A DNA stretch of 64,000 nt from Seonamhaeicola maritimus. Its GTDB lineage: Bacteria > Bacteroidota > Bacteroidia > Flavobacteriales > Flavobacteriaceae. This document shows, one piece after another, positions 44,775 to 55,800 of the stretch; the first letter of the stretch is position 1; every line of letters starts with the position of its first letter. The stretch is from the NCBI RefSeq assembly GCF_008056315.1, contig NZ_VRKQ01000012.1, forward strand, positions 59,245 to 123,244, read 5' to 3'. A program made the position numbers and the translations under genes. The notes under the pieces were generated by a model that was not told the origin of the DNA, made no database searches, and saw nothing but the letters and a program-made list of their open reading frames with translations.

Positions 44775-46595
44775 TTATTTCTTCTCTATATACACGTAAT
44801 AAGCTACATTTTCTTCGCCTTCAGCATTGAAAAAACTTGCGTTCATTTTAGTTTTACCTGCTTTTAAGTGCACTCTAAAATCAGCCGATTTGTCTTCATT
44901 AGAAACCGCTACAGTTTCATTAATGCCATCCCCAATTTTTATAGATGCTTTGATGTAATTTAATTTTACACCTTCAACGTAGTCATTATGTAACCCTGGT
45001 TTTTCCTCTTTGGTAATTGCCGGAACCGTTCCATTAATTAACACATCAGCTTCAATTGGATATCGTCTTAAAGACACCTCATAATCGGCTTCTTCTTTTA
45101 CGTCAATACTCCAATACCCCTTTCCTTTGCTTCCACTTCTAATATATCTTTGATTCCATGGTTGACTACCATTATCGGCATGCACATCATGACATGTAAG
45201 CGTAATAGGGTTTTCTTCTGGAATTCCTACTTTAAAATAGATTTCTTCATCAAACTGAACGGATACTTCCTTCCACCAGTTTTCATAGTAAGCCCTCATT
45301 TCTTCTACTTTTTCAGGATATCTTTCCGCCAAATCGCGCTTTTGACCCTTATCTATTCCAAGATCATATAATTCCTTACCATTAACTAATCTCCACTTAT
45401 TTTGCATTACTGAAGATTTCCTCCATTTTTCAGGCACTTGAATTCTTTGAGAATCGGTAATTAACATTCTATTATCTCTTTTGCTTGGGTCTTCAATGAA
45501 AGACACCAAACTTTGACCTCCCAATTCCAAATGGCCTTTTGGCAGATCTATTCTACACAACTCTGCCAACGTAGGCATAACGTCTAAATTAGCTGACAAC
45601 TCATTGATATCTGTACCCGAGGAAATATTGCCATCTTTCCAATGGATAAAAAATGGGACTCTATGACCTCCTTCATATTCACTTCCTTTGGCACCTCTCA
45701 TACCAGCATTGAAACCGGTTACTTTCCCTTTTTTATTATAATACCCAGCTGATGTTCCATTATCTGTCATAAAAATCAGAATGGTATTATCAGCAATCTC
45801 TAATTCTTTTAAAGTTGATCTTAGTTTTCCTAAATTATCATCAACATTAGTAATCATACCATAAAAACGCTTTTGAGTATCTGCCAAAACATCATCACCT
45901 AAATCTTTATAAATATTATAATAATTTAACGGTACATGATATGGACCGTGAGGTGCATTAGTTGATATATAACAAAAGAATGGCTTTTCCTTATTCTCTC
46001 CAATAAACCTAGTCGCTTCCCTAAAGAACACATCGGTACAATAACCTTCATATTTTTGAGGCTTTCCGTTATGGAAATAAGTATCATCAAAATAAGTATT
46101 CCCCCAATAATCTGGGGTTTGATCAACACCACCACCACCGTGCATCACTGTTTCTTGAAAACCTCTATGTTCTGGTCTAAACGGATAGTTATCACCTAAA
46201 TGCCATTTACCAAATCCACCTGTTACGTAACCAGCTTCGGTAAACATATCTGCCATAGTTTTTTCTTGCTCTCTTAATAAAGACCAACCTCCTACGGTAT
46301 GCCATACTCCCACAGCATTAGCATATCTACCAGTCATTAAACCAGAACGAGTTGGTGCACATGTTGGCCCTACGTGAAAGTCTGTAAACCTATAACTCTC
46401 ATTATACATTTCATCCATGTTAGGCGTTTTAATAACGGTATTCCCATGCGCTCCAATATCACCATAGCCTTGATCATCTGTAATGACAATGATTACGTTA
46501 GGTTTTTTAAATTCTTCTTTAACTATTTTAGATTTTTTATCTGAACAGCTTACTAATATAACGGCTATTGCAAATAGACTATTTATATACTTCAT
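44775..46595 (-). CDS. S1-family sulfatase lipoprotein with C-terminal beta-sandwich
   Basis: A 606-residue lipoprotein (lipobox LVSC, Cys17). Metal-binding ITDDQGYGD is at about 38-46. The maturation motif C-A-P-T-R starts at Cys79 (canonical), followed by SGLMTGRY. GKWHLGDNYPF and FMTDNGTSAG follow. The catalytic domain ends near residue 450. The remaining 150 residues form a beta-rich domain (GKGYWSIDVKEEADYEVSLRRYP) that may bind sugar. It is monocistronic: its own terminator follows, the upstream sulfatase gene also ends in a terminator, and a good -7 box (TAGTTTTG, 46631-46638) lies 36 bp before the ATG. Confidence 0.92.
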   Translation of the reverse strand: MKYINSLFAIAVILVSCSDKKSKIVKEEFKKPNVIIVITDDQGYGDIGAHGNTVIKTPNMDEMYNESYRFTDFHVGPTCAPTRSGLMTGRYANAVGVWHTVGGWSLLREQEKTMADMFTEAGYVTGGFGKWHLGDNYPFRPEHRGFQETVMHGGGGVDQTPDYWGNTYFDDTYFHNGKPQKYEGYCTDVFFREATRFIGENKEKPFFCYISTNAPHGPYHVPLNYYNIYKDLGDDVLADTQKRFYGMITNVDDNLGKLRSTLKELEIADNTILIFMTDNGTSAGYYNKKGKVTGFNAGMRGAKGSEYEGGHRVPFFIHWKDGNISSGTDINELSANLDVMPTLAELCRIDLPKGHLELGGQSLVSFIEDPSKRDNRMLITDSQRIQVPEKWRKSSVMQNKWRLVNGKELYDLGIDKGQKRDLAERYPEKVEEMRAYYENWWKEVSVQFDEEIYFKVGIPEENPITLTCHDVHADNGSQPWNQRYIRSGSKGKGYWSIDVKEEADYEVSLRRYPIEADVLINGTVPAITKEEKPGLHNDYVEGVKLNYIKASIKIGDGINETVAVSNEDKSADFRVHLKAGKTKMNASFFNAEGEENVAYYVYIEKK

Positions 46596-46630
46596 GAGTA
46601 GTTATTTTGATAAATATGTTAGGCTTTTAG

Positions 46631-46638
46631 CAAAACTA
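46631..46638 (-). promoter_or_regulatory. Bacteroidetes -7 promoter box for the 46595 sulfatase
   Basis: TAGTTTTG on the minus strand fits the TAnnTTTG consensus exactly and would place the transcript start about 30 bp before the ATG. No clear -33 TTTG is at the expected distance. Confidence 0.45.
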
Positions 46639-46697
46639 AAAATTTAGAACTGCTAGTAATGCATCAAATGTTTTAATAACTATTTGATATGGTTAAA

Positions 46698-46725
46698 AAA
46701 AGCCTATGATTTCTCATAGGCTTTT
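46698..46725 (-). terminator. Rho-independent terminator after the 46760 sulfatase
   Basis: A perfect 12-bp stem (AAAAGCCTATGA with TCATAGGCTTTT) with a 4-nt loop, followed on the minus strand by a U-run. It lies 35 bp after the sulfatase stop. Confidence 0.88.
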
Positions 46726-46759
46726 AAAATATATTAATCTTTTATATGCAGATTTATTT

Positions 46760-48631
46760 TTAAGAGTTTATTACGTTAGAAATGTAATCTAGTTTTCTTT
46801 CTAACTCTTTTACCTTAAGAATATCTTTATCAATTTTTTCAATATCAATATTAAACTTGTATTTATGTTCTCCCTGGTCCATAAAAACAATTGAGTTAAT
46901 TATCAGTAATGCTTCTGCTGCTTGTTTAGATTCATATAGTGCTTTAGTCATAACTTCAGCTGGTTCTGTATGCTTTACTAAACCTAAATATTCTGCAGCC
47001 CTAACTTTATTAATTAATTCTGAATCATTTTTTGAAATATCAATAATAGTAGATACAAAATCTTTAGCCTGTTCTTTAAAGATGCTACAAGTAATTAAAC
47101 CCCAATAGCGTTCCCAAGGATCACTAGATTTTAAGCTTGCATCTATTCCTGATTTGGCTTCTTCAAAGTCTAATAAACTTAGGTTTGAAATATCTATATA
47201 ACGTTTAATATCTACCTTGTGCTTTTGTCCAAACTCTACTGGGTTATCAAAAGCATTTTCAATTAAAAAATGTTCTGGATAGAATGATAAATCAGGCATG
47301 CTCTCCACCCAATTATTTAATTTCCCTCTTAATTCCAATAAAGTTTCTTTAAGGTTTTCATTATTGGTAAGGTTTTTTGTTTCATAAGGATCTGCCTCTA
47401 CATCAAATAATAACTCCACTGGTCTTTCTTTGAAAAAAGCTGATTGTACATCATTAAGTTTTCCATCTTCATACAAATCTGCCCATTCTTGATATGCTAA
47501 TTGCTTATATCTGTAATTATTCATCAAACCATCAAAATTAAATGGCTGATAGCTACGCATGTATTTGTATTTTCCTTTTCTAAGGGTTCTAAGCATATCA
47601 TACTTTTCATCAAATCTATCGGCATAACCATAGGTTTCATCGCAAGTATTTAGATAGTCTTCAGTTACATTTTTACCCATAAATGGTTTTCCGTCCATCC
47701 CTTCAGGAACATCCACTCCTGCCAAATTCAACACGGTAGGACCAAAATCTTTAAAACTTACAAAGGCATCTTCTCTTCCTCCTATTTCAGCATTAATCAA
47801 ATGTTTATACTTTTCAGGAACTCTTACCACTAGTGGTACGTGTAAACCAGTTTCATAAATATAACCTTTACTACCTGGTAAAACACCACCATGATCTCCG
47901 TAATAGAATATAATGGTTGAATCCATTAAACCGGCATCTTCAAGTTCCTTAACTACATCTCCTAATTGCTTATCAATATGAACCATTCTGTCTCTGTAAA
48001 AAGCGTTGGTATACTTAAACAAATCTGTATTGGGATGATTTGGCTGTACAAAAACAGTATTAACATCTGTTACAGTTGGGTTATTCTTCATCTTTTCTTC
48101 AGTGAAATGAAGTCTACTTTCATGTGAATCACCTAAATTAAAAACATGAAAAAATGGCTGCCCTTCTTTTCTATTTTTCCAAGTAGCATTTTTTGAAGAA
48201 TCATCCCAAACGCTATCACTTTTAACCAAATTATAATCTTCTTTGGAATTGTTTGTTGTATGATACCCCGCTTGTCTTAAATAAGCTGGGAACATTTCCA
48301 ATCCTTCTGGCATAGGTACTTGTTGAATTTTTCTATGGAATTGGGCCCCAATTCTTGGTGTATAACTACCTGTAATAAGTGTTGAACGCGCCACACTACA
48401 AACTGGTGCATTTGAAAAGGCATGATTAAAAACCACGCCTTGACTAGCTAATGATTCTATATTAGGCGTAGCAACACCATTTTCATCAAAAAGTTTTATA
48501 TAATGTTTTGAATTGTCTTCTGAAGTAATCCAAACAATATTTGGAGCTGGCAGTTCTGCTACTTGCGTTTTACAACTCTGAATTGTTAGAAGAATTAATA
48601 AGAAAAATAATAATTTAAAAGCGGTTTTCAT
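46760..48631 (-). CDS. S1-family sulfatase lipoprotein, C-S-V-A-R motif, HEAT-like tail
   Basis: The start is placed at the ATG at 48631 (623 residues), which opens a lipoprotein signal (lipobox IQSC, Cys20). An ATG at 48697 would run through the preceding terminator. Metal-binding ITSEDNSKHY has Ser-Glu-Asp where most S1 enzymes have [A/T]-D-D. The maturation motif is C-S-V-A-R from Cys78, with Val at the third position. FYYGDHGGVLPG is the second metal site. After about residue 480 a helical tail (WERYWGLITCSIF, KVRAAEYLGLVKHTEPAEVM) resembles HEAT/ARM repeats. The gene is flanked by terminators on both sides, hence a single-gene transcript. Confidence 0.88.
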   Translation of the reverse strand: MKTAFKLLFFLLILLTIQSCKTQVAELPAPNIVWITSEDNSKHYIKLFDENGVATPNIESLASQGVVFNHAFSNAPVCSVARSTLITGSYTPRIGAQFHRKIQQVPMPEGLEMFPAYLRQAGYHTTNNSKEDYNLVKSDSVWDDSSKNATWKNRKEGQPFFHVFNLGDSHESRLHFTEEKMKNNPTVTDVNTVFVQPNHPNTDLFKYTNAFYRDRMVHIDKQLGDVVKELEDAGLMDSTIIFYYGDHGGVLPGSKGYIYETGLHVPLVVRVPEKYKHLINAEIGGREDAFVSFKDFGPTVLNLAGVDVPEGMDGKPFMGKNVTEDYLNTCDETYGYADRFDEKYDMLRTLRKGKYKYMRSYQPFNFDGLMNNYRYKQLAYQEWADLYEDGKLNDVQSAFFKERPVELLFDVEADPYETKNLTNNENLKETLLELRGKLNNWVESMPDLSFYPEHFLIENAFDNPVEFGQKHKVDIKRYIDISNLSLLDFEEAKSGIDASLKSSDPWERYWGLITCSIFKEQAKDFVSTIIDISKNDSELINKVRAAEYLGLVKHTEPAEVMTKALYESKQAAEALLIINSIVFMDQGEHKYKFNIDIEKIDKDILKVKELERKLDYISNVINS

Positions 48632-48674
48632 TGTATTAATTACGTGTTTAATTGATGCCGAAAGATACTTTAAA

Positions 48675-48704
48675 AAAACCCTTGAGGCAATTCCCAAGGG
48701 TTTT
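48675..48704 (-). terminator. Rho-independent terminator of the susC-susD-SGBP operon
   Basis: A 10-bp stem (AAAACCCTTG with CAAGGGTTTT) around a 10-nt loop. On the minus strand it is followed by TTTTTTTA. It is 33 bp after the stop of the surface-binding lipoprotein gene. Confidence 0.85.
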
Positions 48705-48736
48705 AATATTATTTACAAAAACTATACAATTTAATT

Positions 48737-50785
48737 TTATGGTCTGTAGTCTTTCTTATAAATTTTAAAGTCATCAAAGTATAATGAATAAACTGTTCCT
48801 GAAGTAGGTACGGGTTGGAATCTTATACCAACATTACTTAATGCACCTGGAGTAATTTCAACTTCAACCAGCTCCCAAGTATCCTTAACCGGATCACCCG
48901 TTGTAAACCATCTAGGGGTTATAGCTCTATTACCACTTCCTAAATCATACCAGATTTTTTCGCCTGCATCTGCAGCTCTAAAACCGGCATCAAAATCAAC
49001 ACTTGACGGGATATATCTCATATAAGAGATGATATAAGTTTCTCCTGCTTCATAATTAAGATCCCTGCCAGATTCAAGTCTTGGTTTGTCATTAGTCATT
49101 TTAAGGCTTTGAGAACCTGAGTAAGCTTGTTCTGTACTAAACTCTACCGTAGCTCCGGCTCCACTAGCTCCTTCAAACCAATAGTCTCCTAATGTTCCTT
49201 CAAGCCCTCCATCTGTATACAGATTCATAATATAAGGCTCAATAGTTACAGCAGTAAAATCTGAAATAGCACCACCACCAATAGATCTTATGTCTCCTGG
49301 ACCTGTAAACGCCATTGTAATAAAATCATCTTGGTATGCACCTTCGACAATTGTAATATCTAGAATCATTGGATCTGAACCGTTAACAGCAACTGAGTTT
49401 ACTGTTGCAGCACCTCCGTTAAGCATTACAATAAAACCTGCTGCAGGATCTGCAGAACCAGAGATTGAAGCAGGATCTATTTCTTGATCAAAACCAACTT
49501 GGATAATATCTCCATCAATTTCAACAATGCTTCCCATTTGAATCATAGGTGTTGGCACATACACGTCAATGTCAACATCAGAGAATGCTTCAAGTGGTCT
49601 TAAATCAAATGATTTAAGTAAATCACTTGCTCCATCATAAGAAATAGTAACCGTTTTACTAGCATCTTCAGGAAGTATAGGGTCATCTGTTAAATCAACC
49701 AATAATTTATTACCATTTGCATTTCTTGTAATTGATGTGATTACTTTTTCTACACCATCAACTTCAACAATAAAATTATCTACAACAGCTCCTTCTAGCG
49801 GCATAATTTTATGGCTTAAAGTTACCTCTACCACATCCATATCAGTCTCAACAACAGTTCCTGTTTGTGTTAAAGGAACAGATAATGGCACAACATTAAA
49901 TATTGTTGGAATATCATAAGAATTTTCGCTTTGTCTTAGCGTTTGTGTTCTATCCCTAGTCGCTTTTAATTCTACACGAAACTCACCTAAATCATTAAAG
50001 GTTATGGTATCAATAACGCGTTCATCTAACACTACCCTTTCATGGGTTCTTCTTTGTACATTAGTTTGGTTTTCTTCATCTTCTTCAAGCGTGTGCATTC
50101 TCCAAACTGCTGTATTAGGCCTTGCATTATTGTCTGCTAACAAACCACTTAAATCTTCAAAGATCATTTTATCTCCAAATACAACCGTAATGGCCTCCGT
50201 ATTTTCGTGATCTAAAACGGTCTCGTCTAAATACCTTACTTGTGGTGTAGCCCTTACCGTATCATAAACATCAATGGTAAACCAGTATTCTGCAACCCAT
50301 TTGTTATTTATTTTAACGGTTTTAATGGTATCCTCTATTGTACTTGCTGTTGCAGAATCCCAATAAGCAGGAAATCTGAAAGATGTAGAATCTGGAAACA
50401 CACCATAATACCCTACTTGCGTCAAAGAATCCCCTTTTTTCCATAATACATGAACTGTTTTTTCAGTAGAAATTTTTTCATTTGAAGGTTCTGCTATATA
50501 TGCATCGTGGTTATCCAAATTATTAGGTATTGGTCCCTCTAAGAAAAACGCATTATCTGGAATTCTCCATTCTTGATATTCTGCTCCAGCTGATAAATCA
50601 GAAAAGGAGAAAAATCTATTCACCTCAGATTCTCTTGTTGCCGATGCTCCGGATGTCCAGGTAATTGATAAATCTACAAAAGAACCTGGTGCTTCGTATT
50701 CCTCGTCCTTACTACACCCTATAGAAACTACCAGAAGTAATAATAACAAGAACAATGATTTTAATATATTTTTATTTTTTTTCAT
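48737..50785 (-). CDS. SusE/F-like surface glycan-binding lipoprotein
   Basis: A 682-residue lipoprotein (lipobox SIGC, Cys24, followed by acidic SKDEE typical of surface export). The N-terminal 330 residues form Ig/PKD-like strands. Repeated segments about 300-530 (TGTVVETDMDVVEVTLSHKI, MGSIVEIDGDIIQVGFDQEI) look like two bacterial Ig-type modules. Residues about 535-682 resemble a CBM4/9-type jelly-roll (SGSQSLKMTNDKPR ... YSLYFDDFKIYKK). It is the third gene of the susC-susD operon, the usual position of a surface glycan-binding protein, and ends at a terminator. I see no catalytic motif. Confidence 0.82.
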   Translation of the reverse strand: MKKNKNILKSLFLLLLLLVVSIGCSKDEEYEAPGSFVDLSITWTSGASATRESEVNRFFSFSDLSAGAEYQEWRIPDNAFFLEGPIPNNLDNHDAYIAEPSNEKISTEKTVHVLWKKGDSLTQVGYYGVFPDSTSFRFPAYWDSATASTIEDTIKTVKINNKWVAEYWFTIDVYDTVRATPQVRYLDETVLDHENTEAITVVFGDKMIFEDLSGLLADNNARPNTAVWRMHTLEEDEENQTNVQRRTHERVVLDERVIDTITFNDLGEFRVELKATRDRTQTLRQSENSYDIPTIFNVVPLSVPLTQTGTVVETDMDVVEVTLSHKIMPLEGAVVDNFIVEVDGVEKVITSITRNANGNKLLVDLTDDPILPEDASKTVTISYDGASDLLKSFDLRPLEAFSDVDIDVYVPTPMIQMGSIVEIDGDIIQVGFDQEIDPASISGSADPAAGFIVMLNGGAATVNSVAVNGSDPMILDITIVEGAYQDDFITMAFTGPGDIRSIGGGAISDFTAVTIEPYIMNLYTDGGLEGTLGDYWFEGASGAGATVEFSTEQAYSGSQSLKMTNDKPRLESGRDLNYEAGETYIISYMRYIPSSVDFDAGFRAADAGEKIWYDLGSGNRAITPRWFTTGDPVKDTWELVEVEITPGALSNVGIRFQPVPTSGTVYSLYFDDFKIYKKDYRP

Positions 50786-50835
50786 AATCTTATATTTTGT
50801 TTTAAACTTTCAGTTTTTTAATCTGAAACTTTAAA

Positions 50836-52752
50836 TTATTGGTCCCAATTTAAGTTAGCATTAATCTCATCTTGCGGAATTGGAAGATAAGAGTGTACAT
50901 CTTCAATGAAATTCTGTGATCCAATTAAGTGGTCTCTTAAAAAAGGTTCATTAGTTCTTCTATTACCATTTATTTGAAGGTTTGTTGGTACCCTAAATGC
51001 ATAATCAGGAATAAATTCACTATCGGCAAAAGAGTCATAAGAAGGTATCACACCTGCAGGCATAGCAAAACAACGCCATCTGGTTGGGTTTTTTCCCATT
51101 CTGTTATTTCTAAAATGCCAAGCATCATATTGGAACTGTGCTATATACTCTAGCTGTTGTTTCCAAACACCCCAACGTCTTAAATCAATGGTTCTATCTC
51201 CTTCTAAAGCTAACTCTAATGGTTTCTCTGTAAACCTTAAATGTTCCATTAAGTTTGTTAATGTTACCGCTTCTTCTCCATTTGTAAGATCTAAATCAAT
51301 ATCATTGTAATAAGTAGCTGAACCTGCAAATTCTGCACTAGGGTCTGAAGAACTTCCTAGTAATATTAAGTGCGAACGCTTTCTGATACGATTAATATAT
51401 CTTAAAGCTTCTGAAAGGTCTCCTTTTTCTATCATGCACTCGGCATATAAAAGATACACCTCAGCCAAACGCATTATTGGGATATTAATATCAGACCGAT
51501 TATCATATTCAGGTCCCTCTAATTCACCAACACCCCCATTATTAGTAGTCCATCCTGTAAACTTCTTAATAAAGTTTGGATATTGTCTAGCATGAGTAGC
51601 TGCCATTTGTTCTCTACCATATTCTGCCATCTCCACACCGTACATTGGTGTATCTCTATCATCAACAGAAGATAATGAATTAGCCATTCGCCAACTATAC
51701 ATTCTCACTACATTTTCGTGTACTCCTATTAAGTCACCACTACTGTCATAAATATTTCTATTCACCAAATTTGCTGGGTCTGCAGGGTCCGGTCTTTCAT
51801 TTCTATATTTCTGAGTTAACCAAGACGTTAATTGCACCTGATTTCCATCGTTTAAACTATGACTGATTCTTTGTGCCAAGTTTTGCTCATCAAGACCTAA
51901 AGGATTGGCATCATAAGAATAATTAATCTCATATATAGATTCATTATTAAACTCGGCTTGACCTGTTAAACAATTGGCTAAATCATCTTGCAATTCATAA
52001 GTATAGTTATCCATGACATTTCTTAAATACACCTCTGCACTTGCAAAGTCATTGTCATTCACAAAACTTTTACCTATTAGGGCTTCACAAAAACCACCAG
52101 TTATTCTGCCTAAATTACCACCACCAACATCGGCTTGCCACGCATTATAGGTTCCTGGTAAATTATCTAACCCAAATTGAAGATCTTCTCTGTAAAATGC
52201 TTGTACCTCGTCAGATGATGAGAATGTTAATTGAAACTCATCAAAATCTTTTGGAACAGATCTAAATATAGGTACTGAACCATTATTATAAGAGTGATGC
52301 AAGGTATAATAAAAATATCCTCTTAATGCTCTTGCTTGTGCTAATATTAAGTCGGCAGTTTCATCATTTGATGGGCTCAATCTATCATAAGCATCAATCA
52401 CCTGATTTGCTCTAAACACACCTAAAAAACAAGCATCCCATTTATTTTGAACTTGGTTTGTTGATAAATCAAATGTTTGGTCGTGTATAGGGTTACCAGT
52501 TGCATTACTTCTATGAGAAAAAGGCACTGCAATATCAGTACGCGTATAATCCCATAAAATTCCTAAAATATCCTCGTCTCTCATGGCTGCATATACTGCA
52601 TTTAAACCTGTGTTTAAATCTGCTGTACTTTGCCAAAACGTACCCAATGTCAAAGCATTTGGGTTCACTTGATCTAATTCATCTACACATGCCTGAAATG
52701 CACAGGCAAAAACAAGTAGAGGAATTATTCCTTTTAAAAATGTCTTTTTCAT
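50836..52752 (-). CDS. susD: SusD/RagB-family outer-membrane glycan-binding lipoprotein (unit B)
   Basis: The start is set at the ATG at 52752 (638 residues), which opens a lipoprotein signal (lipobox FQAC). An ATG at 52878 would read 42 residues of non-signal sequence overlapping susC. Family features: NPNALTLGTFWQ, the helical AQARALRGYFYYTLHHSYNNGSV-type segment, IPIMRLAEVYLLYAEC, LELALEGDRTIDLRRWG and the closing YLPIPQDEINANLNWDQ. It partners the SusC encoded 58 bp upstream to import the unit B glycan. Confidence 0.95.
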   Translation of the reverse strand: MKKTFLKGIIPLLVFACAFQACVDELDQVNPNALTLGTFWQSTADLNTGLNAVYAAMRDEDILGILWDYTRTDIAVPFSHRSNATGNPIHDQTFDLSTNQVQNKWDACFLGVFRANQVIDAYDRLSPSNDETADLILAQARALRGYFYYTLHHSYNNGSVPIFRSVPKDFDEFQLTFSSSDEVQAFYREDLQFGLDNLPGTYNAWQADVGGGNLGRITGGFCEALIGKSFVNDNDFASAEVYLRNVMDNYTYELQDDLANCLTGQAEFNNESIYEINYSYDANPLGLDEQNLAQRISHSLNDGNQVQLTSWLTQKYRNERPDPADPANLVNRNIYDSSGDLIGVHENVVRMYSWRMANSLSSVDDRDTPMYGVEMAEYGREQMAATHARQYPNFIKKFTGWTTNNGGVGELEGPEYDNRSDINIPIMRLAEVYLLYAECMIEKGDLSEALRYINRIRKRSHLILLGSSSDPSAEFAGSATYYNDIDLDLTNGEEAVTLTNLMEHLRFTEKPLELALEGDRTIDLRRWGVWKQQLEYIAQFQYDAWHFRNNRMGKNPTRWRCFAMPAGVIPSYDSFADSEFIPDYAFRVPTNLQINGNRRTNEPFLRDHLIGSQNFIEDVHSYLPIPQDEINANLNWDQ

Positions 52753-52810
52753 CGTTAAAACTATTTTTTTAAATTCTATATGTATATTTTCCATCTTCAT
52801 CTTGTTAAAA

Positions 52811-55800
52811 TTAAAATTGAAGTTGGATTCCTGCCTTAACCTGAGAAGATAATGGATATCTTCCTTGGTCAATTCCACGAGTACTTAATCCGTTACCTCC
52901 TACTTCCGGATCAAAACCGGTATAGTCTGTTATAGTCCACAAGTTTTGTCCTTGTATATATAATCTCAATTTGCTTAATCCTATATCTTTAAGCAACTTT
53001 TTTGGTATAGAATACCCTAATGACAAGTTTCTAAGTCTCACAAAATCACCGTCTTCCAAGAAAAAGTCAGAACCTCCCCTATAAGACCTGGTGTTGTTTC
53101 CGTTGTACCAAGGAATATTAGCATTTGTGTTATGCTCTGTCCAAGAATAGAATAAATCTCTATGTACACCTCCTTGATAAGAATAAGCTTTACTACCATT
53201 CATTACTTCTGCTCCAAAAGCCCCGTACCATTGCATAGAAAAATCAAAGCCTTTATATCTGGCAGAGAAGTTTAAACCCGTTTCAAAATCTGGTGTACCA
53301 CTACCGGCATATACTCTATCATTATCATCAATGGCTCCATCTGCATTTTGGTCTACATACATTAACTCACCCATTTGAGCACTAGGTTCTATTAGCCTAT
53401 ATTCTGCTAATTGTTCAGGTGTTTTTATAATACCTGCTGTTTCTCTTAAAAAGAAAGCTGCAGCCTCATACCCTTCTGTAATTACCGTAACTATTTCTCT
53501 AGTACCTCTGTCTGAAATATAACCTCTATCTAGGTAAATGATTGGATTATTTATACTGGTCTTTGTAACCACGTTTTCATTTGTAGTAAACGTACCTGAA
53601 ACATTCCAACTAAAGCCTCCATTACCTCTATGGTTATATTTTGCGGCAAGCTCAAACCCTTTGTTTTCCATATTACCAACATTAAACACCGTGTTTCTGA
53701 ATGCACCAGATACACCCGTAGATGGTGGATTAACAATTTGATATAATAAATCTTTCTTTTCGTTTTTATAAATATCGGCCGAAATAGTAAATCTGTTTTT
53801 AAACAAACCAAAATCAAACCCTAAGTTTTGCTCAACATTGGTTTCCCATTTAAGGTTTTGATTGGCATATTCTAATTGCGTAGTACCCAATGCGCCTTGT
53901 TCATTACCAGCATTGTTTAAATCACCTGATGGACTATTACTTCCAAACACATAATCTCTAGCAGGCTCTACAACGGCTTGATTACTATATGGCGAGAACC
54001 TGTCATTACCTGTTGTACCGTAACCCGCTCTAATTTTAAATGAGTTAACTACATGCTTAAAAGAATCCCAAAATGGTTCTTCATCAACATTCCACCCAAC
54101 TGAAACTGAAGGAAAGAATCCCCAACGGTTATCTTCACCAAATTGAGAAGACCCATCATATCTACCACTGGCACTTAAAAGGTATTTTCCAGCGAAATTA
54201 TATTGTAATCTAGCAATGTTGCCTATTAAGGTTCTTGTGAAATCTTGACCTCCTGAGCCTATATCCCAAATTAATTCGTAATTATCTAAAACCGTAATTG
54301 CAGGGTTTAAATTATTTCTAACTTCTAATTGATAGCGTTCATTTTCAGATTTTTCAAATGACGTCCCCAATAGAACAGTAAAGTTATGATTTCCAAACTG
54401 TTTATTATAAGTAGCAAACTGCTCTGAAGTTAATTTTGAGGATGTAAGATCTGTAACTCTTTGAGAAGTAACATTATTAGGGTTATTAATTAGATTACCT
54501 TCTGTATTATAAATATCATATCTAGGTACGATTCTTACCCATTTCTGATCATTATATGTAATACCAAAACGACCAGTAACTTTTAAAGCATCACTCAAAT
54601 CTAATTCAAACTGAATATTTCCAGCATGACTATTTCCTGCTCTATTTTCCTCAGTTTTAATACTCCTTAAGGCATTAGCCAAAGCTCTAGCTTCATTAAG
54701 TCTCCAATCTGCTGTTGGATCTTCTGTACTGACCTCTGAAATATTTGCTATGGTGTTAGCATCTAAATCTACTGCAGGCTTAAACGATTGATAATCTCTA
54801 ATTCTATTCATCATTCCAGGCCATGGCACCAATTTATCATCTCTTTTAAATGTTAAACCTGTGGTTATTGTCCATCTACCCTTTGTAAACTTGGTATTAG
54901 AACGCACATTGAATCTTTTATAATCTGAATTATAAAAAACCCCTTCTTGTTGAAAGAAGTTAGCATTAAAGTTATATGTTAAGCCTTCTTTACCACCAGA
55001 TACATTAACAGAGTGGTTTTGAATAACCGCATTATCATTTAATAAAACGTCACCAATATCGGTGTTATTAGTAAAGTAACTTGAATTTCTATGAATATCA
55101 CCATCTACCCCACCTTGTGATTTATCTGTGTTTAAGGCTCCTCTTAACAAATGAAGATATGTATACTCTTCCTTTGTCATATTATGGAAAGTAGATGCAA
55201 TTTGTTGTTGACCGTATTCTGAATTTACACGAATATCCATTTGACCAACTTTACCCTGCTTAGTTGTAATTAAAATTACACCACCCGCTCCACGTGTACC
55301 ATAAATAGAAGCAGAAGCAGCATCTTTTAATACATCAATAGATTCAATCTCACTGATACTTAATTGAGGATCTGAATCAAAAGGAATACCATCTACAACA
55401 TAAAGTGGACTATTTTGTCCATCTATAAGAGAACTGAATCCACGAATTAAAATATTAGCTTCTTCACCAGGTGCACCAGAACTAGAAGTAATATTTACCC
55501 CAGAAATTTGACCTTGAAGTGCTGCTCCAATATCAGAGGTGGTTGTTTGCTCTAACACTTCGGCTTTTACTTGCACCACCGCACCAGTTAATTCCTTTTT
55601 CTTTTGTGTACCGTATCCAACTACTATCACTTCATCTAACGTAGATAAATCTGTTTGAAGCGTTACATTAACAGTTGTACGTCCGTTTACAGAAACTTCT
55701 TTGGTTTCATACCCTAAATAACTAAACACCAAAACTGCATTAGAATTGGCATCAATAGTATAGTTTCCATCAAAATCTGTAACAGCACCTTTATTAGTGC

